A DNA stretch of 64,000 nucleotides from Cryobacterium flavum (GTDB lineage: Bacteria > Actinomycetota > Actinomycetes > Actinomycetales > Microbacteriaceae), in the NCBI RefSeq assembly GCF_900103805.1, contig NZ_FNIB01000003.1:76987-140986 (forward strand). The letters are read 5' to 3'. The notes beneath the pieces are model-generated. The model was not told the origin of the DNA, did not search any database, and was given only the letters and a program-made list of their open reading frames with translations. Both the position numbers and the translations under genes were made by a program. Numbering within the stretch: position 1 is the stretch's first letter; every line of letters starts with the position of its first letter. Positions 46,324 through 53,928 of the stretch are shown piece by piece.

Positions 46324-46732
46324 GGTCCTGGTCGAAGTCATAGCCGTAGGAGCGAATTAGGGCATCGAGCCGACCGGGGCGAGCATCCTCTCCCGGAACG
46401 TCACGGTCTGCGTACTCGCCGAGCGGTACGAGCCGATAAGCGAGGTACGCAAGATTCCAAATCCGAGGCCCAGGGGAAGCCATGTCGACATCGATAAGAC
46501 CCGTGAGGTGCCCGTCTTGGAAGACCATATTGTAGGGAGCGACGTCGTTCAGGCACGCCGCCTCGATTGGCTCGTGCGCCGGAAGCTGCCACGTGGCGGC
46601 CAGGTGCGCGAGTGGCACGTCGGCGCCATGAATCCGTCGGAGCAAAGATCCAGCCTCGTGCAGGATCGTCGGCGACCACATCCAGCCTGGCAATGGGTAG
46701 TTGCCGACGGTTCCCGGGAGGTAGGACAGCAT
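46320..46732 (-). pseudogene. Phosphotransferase (APH-like) gene fragment
   Basis: The central part of an aminoglycoside-phosphotransferase-fold protein: VGNYPLPGWMWSP, NDVAPYNMVFQDG (catalytic Asp loop, with Leu-Asn where His-Asn is usual) and GLIDVDMASPGPRIWNLAY (metal-binding Asp). A stop (TAG) lies just before the first ATG, while family members extend about 70 residues upstream, so the N-lobe is lost. The C-terminus runs into the IS3 remnant. The left boundary is approximate. Confidence 0.65.
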
Positions 46733-46891
46733 TTCCCTGCCCTAAGTGGGAGCAAACGCTGGCCGTTTTCCCGGTATCGGGGGTGTCAGATTCCATGGCG
46801 TGGAATCTTCCACATAAAAACAGGTTGGGCCCATAAAATTTGTGCGGGTGACGCATTACCCGAGACTGGCACCACTAATCAAAGGCGGACC

Positions 46892-47566
46892 GTGAAATAT
46901 TTCGTAGCTGCAGTCCGACTATCTGTCGCGATACTGGGCACTGTGGCGATTCTGTCGACATTTTTCGACACGGCCACGCGGGCGACGATTAACCCGTTCA
47001 ACTTCTTCGGGTTTTTCACCATGCAAAGCAACATTATTCTGGTTGTTGTGCTGCTGGTGGCCGCGGTCGTGTCCCTCTCCGGACGACGCCAGTCGCGGTC
47101 GTTGATGTTGGCGCGAGGATGTGCAACAACTTACATTGTCATCACTGGCGTCGTGTACAACGTGTTGTTGGCCGGACTTGAAGGTGGCGTGTCCCTCGCG
47201 TGGGCTAACTCCGTGTTACACATAGTCCTGCCCCTCTATGCCGCGCTTGATTGGGTGATCTTCAGCGACCGTAGTGCCCTGCCGCTGAACAAGATATGGG
47301 TCGCGCTTGTCTACCCAATCGTGTGGATCATCGTCGTCACTATCCGTGGGGCGACCGACGGATGGGTACCCTACCCATTCCTAGATCCGGCACAGGGCTA
47401 CGGCGTCGTCGGGCTCTACGCTCTGGCCATTGCTGTCGCAACGGTCGTTTTCGCTTCGATTATCTGGCTCACCAGTCGATTGCATGTCGTGCGCAATTTA
47501 ACACCTGGGGATGGGCCCGAAACCCGTTTCTCGGAATTTGGGCTGCACCCAGTCATTCAAAAATAA
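46892..47566 (+). CDS. Pr6Pr family membrane protein
   Basis: A 224-residue protein with six membrane helices and the family stretch NFFGFFTMQSNIILVV near residue 40, then VVYNVLLAGLEGG and LHIVLPLYAALDW. Function is unknown. The start is GTG at 46892 with AAAGG about 8 nt upstream. GC is a little lower than in neighbours, fitting the accessory nature of this region. Confidence 0.8.
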   Translation: MKYFVAAVRLSVAILGTVAILSTFFDTATRATINPFNFFGFFTMQSNIILVVVLLVAAVVSLSGRRQSRSLMLARGCATTYIVITGVVYNVLLAGLEGGVSLAWANSVLHIVLPLYAALDWVIFSDRSALPLNKIWVALVYPIVWIIVVTIRGATDGWVPYPFLDPAQGYGVVGLYALAIAVATVVFASIIWLTSRLHVVRNLTPGDGPETRFSEFGLHPVIQK

Positions 47567-47726
47567 GAGCCCAGATAGACGGTAAAAACTAGGTTGCACT
47601 TCCTTCGCGGGTTTACGTGCCACTTCAGCGCGAGTCAATCCGAGACCACTCAGAGTCAGACAGCACGGCAATACGAGGCAGGTGCAAATTCTGCTTAAAC
47701 CCTCACCAGGCCTTAGGAGGTACGCC

Positions 47727-49385
47727 TTAGATCGGCTCTCCCGACGTCTGGGCCGCGGTGACGCTCTCGCCGGCAGCTTCCTCTTCGCTCTGCTCATGGT
47801 GCGGCGCCGTTCCCGAGAGCCGCAGCGTCGCCAGGAAGCCGAGCACGAGGAACCCGGCAGCGGCGAAGGCCGAGTACCGGGTGCCGTCGCTGAAGGCCTC
47901 CCGCGCGGCATCCGCTACAGCCGGGCTCTGCGCCTCGAGAGCCGGGATCGCGGAGCCGGCACTGTTCACGACCGCGTCGACGATTTGCGTCTGGGTCTGG
48001 GTCGGCAGGCCCGGCACGGAGGACAACTTCGCGTCGAGCGATGCGCCGACCGCGGTGAACAGCACAGTGCCGAGCACCGCGATTCCGAGCGCGGACCCGA
48101 TCTGCCGGGCGGTGCTGGAGGTGCCGGAGCCCTGGCCGCTCTGCGCCACAGGGACGTCCTTGAGCACCACGCCGGTCAGCTGCGCGGTGGCCAGGCCGAC
48201 GCCGATCCCGTAGACGAACAGGAACGGCACGACCACCAGCCAGGTGGCTTCCGCGGTAATGACAATGCCGAGCCCGGTGACACCGATGATCTCCGCGACG
48301 ATGCCCATGCGCACGATCGTCTCCGGCGAGGTCTTGTTTCCGAACGCGCCCGACAGCCCGCTGGCCACGAACGAGCCCAGCGCGAGGGCGAGCAGCACGA
48401 AACCGGTCTGCAGGGCGTCATAGCCGAGCACGTTCTGCAACCAGAGCGGCAGCGAGAGGATGATGCCGAATTCGCCGAGCGACACGATCATGGCGGCGAT
48501 ATTGCCGTTGCGGAACGAGGGGATCGCGAACAGGGAGAAGGCGAGCAGGGTGGTCTGCCCGGCCCGCTGCCGGTAGCGCCCCCAGGCGACGAAGGCGATC
48601 CCGGAAACGATGGTGAGCAGGAAGACGAACGGGATGATCGACCAGGAGTACGGCCAGGTCCAGTCGCCGAAAGTCGGGGCGTTGTTGGTGAGCCACCAGC
48701 CGTAGGTACGGCCCTCGATCAACCCGAAGACGAGCGAGGCGCTGGTGATGACCGAGAGGATGGCACCGACCACGTCGACGCGGCGGGGCTCCCCGGCATC
48801 CCGGGATTCGACCACGAAGACCAGCACGCCGATGATGATGACGATGCCGAGGGGCACGTTGATGCCGAACGCCCAGCGCCAGGAGAAGTAGGTGGTGAGC
48901 CAGCCGCCGAGCAGCGGGCCGACGGCCACCATGCCGCCGATGGTCGAGCCCCAGATCGCGAACGCGATGCCGCGGTCCCGGCCACGGAACGTGGCGTTGA
49001 TGATCGACAGGGTGGTCGGCAGCACCATCGCGCCGCCGACACCCTGGATCAGCCGGGACAGGATCAGCAGGTCACCCGACTGGGAGAACGCGGCGAAGAC
49101 GGATGCCGTGGCGAAGACGATCACGCCGAGCACCATGATGCGGCGGCGCCCGAAGCGGTCAGCGAGCGTGCCGAACACAAGCAGGAGCGCGGCGAAGACG
49201 AGCGTGTAGCTCTCCTGCACCCACTGCACCTGGGTCGACGTGATGCCCAGGTCTTCCACGATCGAGGGAATGGCAACGTTGATGATCGTGGAGTCGACGA
49301 TGATCAGGGCGACCGCGATGCTGATGAAGACGAGGCCGGCCCAGCGACGGCGGGCCGAGGGTGCGGTGGGGGCGGTGCTGGTCAT
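47727..49385 (-). CDS. MFS drug exporter, DHA2 (14-helix) family
   Basis: A 552-residue transporter: VDSTIINVAIPSIVEDLGI in helix 1, motif A GTLADRFGRRR, motif C STIGGMVAVGPLLGGW, and a long loop before helix 14, as in EmrB/QacA relatives. The start at 49385 overlaps the TspO-like gene's stop by 4 bp (ATGA). The whole operon is divergent from a MarR gene whose palindromic site lies between. Confidence 0.9.
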   Translation of the reverse strand: MTSTAPTAPSARRRWAGLVFISIAVALIIVDSTIINVAIPSIVEDLGITSTQVQWVQESYTLVFAALLLVFGTLADRFGRRRIMVLGVIVFATASVFAAFSQSGDLLILSRLIQGVGGAMVLPTTLSIINATFRGRDRGIAFAIWGSTIGGMVAVGPLLGGWLTTYFSWRWAFGINVPLGIVIIIGVLVFVVESRDAGEPRRVDVVGAILSVITSASLVFGLIEGRTYGWWLTNNAPTFGDWTWPYSWSIIPFVFLLTIVSGIAFVAWGRYRQRAGQTTLLAFSLFAIPSFRNGNIAAMIVSLGEFGIILSLPLWLQNVLGYDALQTGFVLLALALGSFVASGLSGAFGNKTSPETIVRMGIVAEIIGVTGLGIVITAEATWLVVVPFLFVYGIGVGLATAQLTGVVLKDVPVAQSGQGSGTSSTARQIGSALGIAVLGTVLFTAVGASLDAKLSSVPGLPTQTQTQIVDAVVNSAGSAIPALEAQSPAVADAAREAFSDGTRYSAFAAAGFLVLGFLATLRLSGTAPHHEQSEEEAAGESVTAAQTSGEPI

Positions 49386-50191
49386 GCGGGTACCAATCCT
49401 CGCGTTGACGTGGAAGAGGAGCTTCGGATGCGAATGGTGACGGTGACCGTGAGAATGACGACCACCGCGACGAGGGCCGCGATCGCGGCCGGGGTGGAAA
49501 GAAGAGTGCCAGTGAGGCGGGCGACGGCGATCCAGGCGAGTCCCCAGCAGAGGGATGCGGAGGGGGCGAGCCGGCCACGTCCGGAGAGGGCGATCAGCAC
49601 GCCGACCAGACCGGCCACCGCGATCACCGCGACTGCCCAGACGTCCGGGCTGATACCGAAGCCGCCGAAGCCGGCGGCGACGAGCACGGCCGTCACGTTC
49701 GCCGCGGTAGCGATGCTGACCCAGCCCAGGTACAGGCCGATCGTGCCGTCGGCGACGATCGTCTCGACCAGGTTCTTCGGCCGCGAGGCGAGGGTGAGCA
49801 GGAACGCCCGGATAAGCACGGCCAGAAGCAGCACGATCACGGGGACGCTGAGTGCGAGCAGGTCGAACTGGATGCTGAGGATCCAAGCCGCGTTCAGGAC
49901 CAGCGACGCGGCGACCGGGTAGCCGAGGGTGCGCTGCCGGGCATCCGTTGTCTGCGCAGGCAGGAACTGCCAGATAGCGTAGGCGATCAGGCCGAGGTAG
50001 ATCGGCGTCCAGATGCCGAATGCCGGGCCGTCGGGGGCGATCGGGGTCGCGTCGGCGGCCAGGGCCCCGCCCGACGCGTTCTGGATCGGGGTTCCGCCGG
50101 CGGCGCCCGAACCGATGAACGATCCCACGATGGCCAGGATCGCACTGACCAGCACCACGGTCTGGCGCAGACGATCGTTGCTCAGTTTCAT
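49382..50191 (-). CDS. TspO/MBR-like (tryptophan-rich sensory) membrane protein
   Basis: A 269-residue membrane protein with about eight helices. The stretch GPAFGIWTPIYLGLIAYAIW near residue 60 matches the TspO-like branch often encoded near MFS pumps, but it is longer than the usual 160-residue TspO. AGGAGA lies 7 nt before the ATG. Its stop overlaps the MFS start by 4 bp. Confidence 0.72.
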   Translation of the reverse strand: MKLSNDRLRQTVVLVSAILAIVGSFIGSGAAGGTPIQNASGGALAADATPIAPDGPAFGIWTPIYLGLIAYAIWQFLPAQTTDARQRTLGYPVAASLVLNAAWILSIQFDLLALSVPVIVLLLAVLIRAFLLTLASRPKNLVETIVADGTIGLYLGWVSIATAANVTAVLVAAGFGGFGISPDVWAVAVIAVAGLVGVLIALSGRGRLAPSASLCWGLAWIAVARLTGTLLSTPAAIAALVAVVVILTVTVTIRIRSSSSTSTRGLVPA

Positions 50192-50204
50192 CTCAGTCTC
50201 CTAG

Positions 50205-50222
50205 TAATCAGCTAGCTGATTA
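50205..50222. promoter_or_regulatory. Perfect 18-bp palindrome, MarR operator
   Basis: TAATCAGCTAGCTGATTA lies 14 bp before the minus-strand TspO-like start and 27 bp before the MarR start. Its length, perfect symmetry and position between a divergent MarR gene and a drug-pump operon make it a strong candidate for MarR binding and autoregulation. Confidence 0.8.
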
Positions 50223-50249
50223 GTTGACGCTAGCACTAGATTAGGGGGC

Positions 50250-50723
50250 ATGACCACACCTGATCCGAAACCCCCGGCGGACCAGAAGCCGAGACCGGCG
50301 CCAGTGCAGGAGTCCATGGCCTGCTGGCCGACCGGACGCCTGCTTTCGACCGCCGCGCGGCTGGTTGAACACGCCTGGGTGGAGGCGCTGGACCAGCTGG
50401 GACTTACCCACGCCGGCATGGTCGCACTGCACCTGCTCGGCTCGGGGCCGCTCAGCCAGACCGAACTCGCTCATGCCGCCCGCGTGCAGACGCAGACCAT
50501 GTCCCGCACCCTCGAACGACTCGAGCGCGAGGGCTACGTGGTGCGAACCCGGGACGAGCACGACGCCCGGCGACGCTCCGTGGTCAGAACGGATGCCGGC
50601 ACCGCCGTCTGGGAGCAGTCCCGCACGCTCGAGGCCGACCTCTTTCCCGAGCTCGAGAACGCGGACGCGATGCGTGACGCGCTGCTCACGATCATCTCTG
50701 CCTCCTCAGCCCGCCGCTGGTAA
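50250..50723 (+). CDS. MarR family transcriptional regulator
   Basis: A 157-residue winged-helix regulator: GLTHAGMVALHLLGSGPLSQ, VQTQTMSRTLERLEREGYV (recognition helix) and the wing RDEHDARRRSVVRT. An N-terminal Pro-rich tail of about 20 residues precedes it. It is divergent from, and probably represses, the TspO-like/MFS operon. Confidence 0.9.
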   Translation: MTTPDPKPPADQKPRPAPVQESMACWPTGRLLSTAARLVEHAWVEALDQLGLTHAGMVALHLLGSGPLSQTELAHAARVQTQTMSRTLERLEREGYVVRTRDEHDARRRSVVRTDAGTAVWEQSRTLEADLFPELENADAMRDALLTIISASSARRW

Positions 50724-51048
50724 CCCGGCCGTACGACACCTGGCAAGCGGGGCACCCCGCGGGCGTGTCTCCTAACGGCTTCAATCAGATCGTGATGGCC
50801 CGGAGGAGGACTCCGCCGCGGTGGATGACGGCGCGCTTGTCCTACCGGGTCGCGATGCCGCACATCGCTGCTCACTGCCTGGGCTGATCTTGCCCAATAC
50901 CCATGCATTTGCCGGCCAGCCGCGCGACTGTCGCACTCGTCTGGTGCCTGGTGGTCGCGTACACGGTGGTTATGGTGGTCTACCAGCGCAAGATTGCCGA
51001 AGCGTCGGTTTTTCGCGTTCATTGCGAACCCCTTAGCCGCAATACCGT
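50724..51048. other. Gap without a supported gene
   Basis: Only a weak possible ORF exists at 50903-51064 (plus, 53 residues) with one hydrophobic stretch (VALVWCLVVAYTVVMVVYQ); it has no ribosome site and may be decayed sequence next to the IS remnant. Confidence 0.35.
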
Positions 51049-51505
51049 TCAGTTAAGCACCTGAATGGTGATTTCTGGCTCGTGAATGGGTTGTGGCCAG
51101 TGGGCGTGGTGGAAGCGTTTGGCGGGCCATTTCGAGACCTTGCGTTTGATGACGCGAGTGTTTGATCGTCGTCGGCGGGCGGGGTTCAGCCTCCGGACAA
51201 GGGCGCGAACCGCATGACGCCAGACCGCTGTGGCGTGGTCAGGTTGCGGAGGGGGAAAAAACGCCCTGTGCCACGGAGCGGCGGGCGATTCGGAGTACGG
51301 CAACGAACGACACCCGGTCGGGGTCGCGGTGAGCGTGGCGCCCGTGACAAGAAGATGACGGCTGCCTCGTGCACGCAAATGCGCGGGAGCCGAAAGCAAC
51401 CCGCACGAGGTCCCGTCCCCCGAGCTGACTTTCCTTTTGCGCAAGTGTGAAGCGTGGCCGTCCCGGCCTTGCCGAGCGGCTCGATATACACAGCAAGGCC
51501 CACAC
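51049..51505 (-). mobile_element. C-terminal remnant of an IS4-type transposase
   Basis: Two minus-strand frames must be joined: DPDRVSFVAVLRIARRSVA in one and RALVRRLNPARRRRSNTRVI then KRKVSKWPAKRFHHAHWPQP in the other. Both are typical of the C-terminus of actinobacterial IS4-family DDE transposases. The catalytic part is missing and the join needs a frameshift, so the element is dead. The family call rests on pattern memory. Confidence 0.55.
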
Positions 51506-51546
51506 TGACCGCGACTAAACTAAATACTTCGGTTTAAGGGGTGTTC

Positions 51547-53790
51547 GTGATCGACCAGGAGCTTGTTCGGGAACAGAACTATGTCCAGGGCCTGTATGCG
51601 CGGCTGGACGCGCTGGCGAAAGAGGCCGAAGGTCAGCTGAAAGCGGTGCGCCGCCTCGATGTCGGTGGCAACCACCAATCGCGCAGCGAACGCGACACCT
51701 TTGCCCGCCTCTACGAGGACCGCATCGTGCAACTGCGCGAGGTCGACGACCGGCTCGCCTTCGGCCGACTCGAAACCATGCCCGACGACTCCGGCGAGTC
51801 GGTCTACCGCTACATCGGCCGGGTCGGCCTGCGCGATGAAGACCACAAACCTTTGTTGCTGGACTGGCGGGTGCCGCAGGCGAGCGCGTTCTACCAAGCC
51901 ACCGCCGCCACACCGCTCGGCACCCGGGCTCGCCGCCACCTGCTGTCCAAGGGGCGCAGCATCATCCGCATCGAAGATGAGATCCTCGATGCCGCCCTGC
52001 TCGCTGATCCTTCGGCGAGCGCGCACCAGGGCGAAGGCGCCCTGCTCGCCGCCCTCACCGCGCAGCGCACCGGGCACATGTCCGACATCGTCTCGACCAT
52101 TCAGGCGGAGCAGGACCGCATCATCCGCTCTGAGCTGGCCGGTGTTCTGGTCGTGCAGGGTGGCCCGGGCACCGGCAAGACCGCCGTGGCACTGCACCGC
52201 GCCGCCTACCTGCTTTACACGCACCGGGATCGCCTGCGGGACAGCGGTGTGCTCATCATCGGCCCGACACCGTCGTTCCTGCAGTACATCGAGGCCGTGC
52301 TGCCCTCGCTCGGCGAGACCGGCGTCGTGCTCAACACCGTCGGCCAGCTTTTCCCCGGCATCGAAGCGACCAAAACGGATGCCCCCGCCGTCGCGGCCCT
52401 CAAAGGCCAGACCTTCATGGCCGACCTCATCGCGCGGGCTGTGCATTCCCGGCAACGCACCCCTGCCGCACCGCAGGTGCTGGTCGTGAACGGTGATCGC
52501 ATCGTGCTGCAGCCCGAACTCGTGGCCCACGCGATCGCGCGTGCCCGCGGCACCAATAAGACTCACAACGAGGCCCGCGTGACGTTCGTGAAGACCGCCA
52601 TTAACGCGCTCTCTCGGGTCTGGCTCGAGCAGCTGCAGAAGCAGGGCCGGTCGATGGACGACACCGACCTGCCGATGCTGCGCGATGACCTGCGCCTGGC
52701 CGACGATGTGCGGGTCGCACTGAACACCGCCTGGCTGCCGCTGACCCCGCAGAAACTGCTGCAGGATCTCTATGCGCGGCCGCAATGGCTGGAGGAACTC
52801 ACCCCCCGCTGGCGTTTCGCCCAGCGCAAGCTGCTGGCACGCCCGCGCGACGCCGAGTTCACGATCGCCGACATTCCGCTGCTCGACGAAGCCGCCGAAC
52901 TGCTCGGTGAGTACAACGCGGTGGACCAGGCCAAGAAGCGCGCGCTCAAGGAACAACGGGGGCGCGATGTGGAGAACGCCGAGACGGCCATCGAGAACAT
53001 GCAGGTGAAGGGCTTGGTCAACGCAAAAGACCTCGCCGCCCGAGCCGGTGAACTCGATGAGCGCTCGACGACGAGTGAGCGCGCCGCCCGGGATCGCAGC
53101 TGGACCTACGGCCACGTCGTCATCGACGAGGCTCAGGAATTGTCGCCGATGCAGTGGCGCCTGGTGCTGCGGCGTGGTCCGCGCCGGTCGTTCACGATCG
53201 TGGGTGACATTGCGCAGGCGGCCAGCGCCGCGGCATCCGCTACCTGGAAAGAAGCGTTGCAGCCGGTGCTCGACGGCTCGCCCGAAGCGGACCGTTGGCG
53301 ACTCGAAGAGCTCACCGTGAACTACCGCACCCCCAGCCAGATCGCCACGGCGGCCGAAACGGTGGCGCTCTCACACGGTCTGTCGATCACGCCGTCGCGC
53401 ACGGTGCGGTCGAGTGAGTGGCCGGTCGAAACGGTAGCGGATGCCGCGGTGGCGGTCCGCAGCGACCGCGCGCTCGGCGCAGGTGGCACCCTCGCCGTGA
53501 TCGTCGTCGACGCCGGGCTCGATGAGCTCGAAGCCACCCTGCGCGCCGAATTCGGCGATCTGCTCGGCGTCGGAGCACTCGGCCTGAGCCGGGAGATTGC
53601 GCTGCTCACGCCGCGAGACGCGAAGGGGCTGGAGTTCGACGCGGTGATCGTCGTCGACCCGGCGGCCATTCTCGCGGCCTCCGAGCGTGGCGCTGGCGCA
53701 CTCTACGTAGCGATGACCCGGGCCACGCAGCGGCTGTACCTCGTGGGGGACGCGCCGCTGGGCGATACACAGACTTCCTCCGTGGCTTAA
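51547..53790 (+). CDS. HelD/UvrD-like helicase (RNA polymerase-associated)
   Basis: A 747-residue superfamily 1 protein: an N-terminal coiled coil of about 110 residues (VREQNYVQGLYARLDALAKE), Walker A QGGPGTGKTAVALHR near residue 207, Walker B HVVIDEAQELSPMQW, and late motifs TPRDAKGLEFDAV and YVAMTRATQRLYL. This layout is HelD, which recycles stalled RNA polymerase and in some actinobacteria gives rifampicin tolerance. The GTG at 51547 was chosen (AAGGGG 5 nt upstream); a GTG at 51541 overlaps that site. Confidence 0.88.
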   Translation: MIDQELVREQNYVQGLYARLDALAKEAEGQLKAVRRLDVGGNHQSRSERDTFARLYEDRIVQLREVDDRLAFGRLETMPDDSGESVYRYIGRVGLRDEDHKPLLLDWRVPQASAFYQATAATPLGTRARRHLLSKGRSIIRIEDEILDAALLADPSASAHQGEGALLAALTAQRTGHMSDIVSTIQAEQDRIIRSELAGVLVVQGGPGTGKTAVALHRAAYLLYTHRDRLRDSGVLIIGPTPSFLQYIEAVLPSLGETGVVLNTVGQLFPGIEATKTDAPAVAALKGQTFMADLIARAVHSRQRTPAAPQVLVVNGDRIVLQPELVAHAIARARGTNKTHNEARVTFVKTAINALSRVWLEQLQKQGRSMDDTDLPMLRDDLRLADDVRVALNTAWLPLTPQKLLQDLYARPQWLEELTPRWRFAQRKLLARPRDAEFTIADIPLLDEAAELLGEYNAVDQAKKRALKEQRGRDVENAETAIENMQVKGLVNAKDLAARAGELDERSTTSERAARDRSWTYGHVVIDEAQELSPMQWRLVLRRGPRRSFTIVGDIAQAASAAASATWKEALQPVLDGSPEADRWRLEELTVNYRTPSQIATAAETVALSHGLSITPSRTVRSSEWPVETVADAAVAVRSDRALGAGGTLAVIVVDAGLDELEATLRAEFGDLLGVGALGLSREIALLTPRDAKGLEFDAVIVVDPAAILAASERGAGALYVAMTRATQRLYLVGDAPLGDTQTSSVA

Positions 53791-53879
53791 TTAGGAAATC
53801 CGTGGGGCGTAGCGCTTCTTGCCCGCGGAGCAGTGCGGGACCGGGCCACCGGCCGCACGGATTTCCTGAATTAGCCACG
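53781..53879. repeat. 99-bp element with 24-bp inverted terminal arms
   Basis: CGTGGCTTAATTAGGAAATC (then CGTG) at 53781-53804 and its complement at 53856-53879 match except for one single-base indel in each arm. The left arm covers the stop codon of helD. The 51-bp centre is GC-rich. It could be a small MITE or a very strong terminator. Confidence 0.75.
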
Positions 53880-53928
53880 GGTAACGCGGGAGCCGTGGGC
53901 CGCCTACCCAGTCGGCTACCGTGGAAGC

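Noticed and set aside
47682..49922. A 746-residue plus-strand open frame opposite the MFS exporter
   Set aside because: It is an antisense shadow caused by high GC; composition is Arg/Glu/Asp/Gly/His without any domain, while the minus strand encodes a complete 14-helix transporter.
51481..51546. Rifamycin-associated element upstream of helD
   Set aside because: No match to the GC-rich inverted element I recall could be seen in the 60 bp before the gene.
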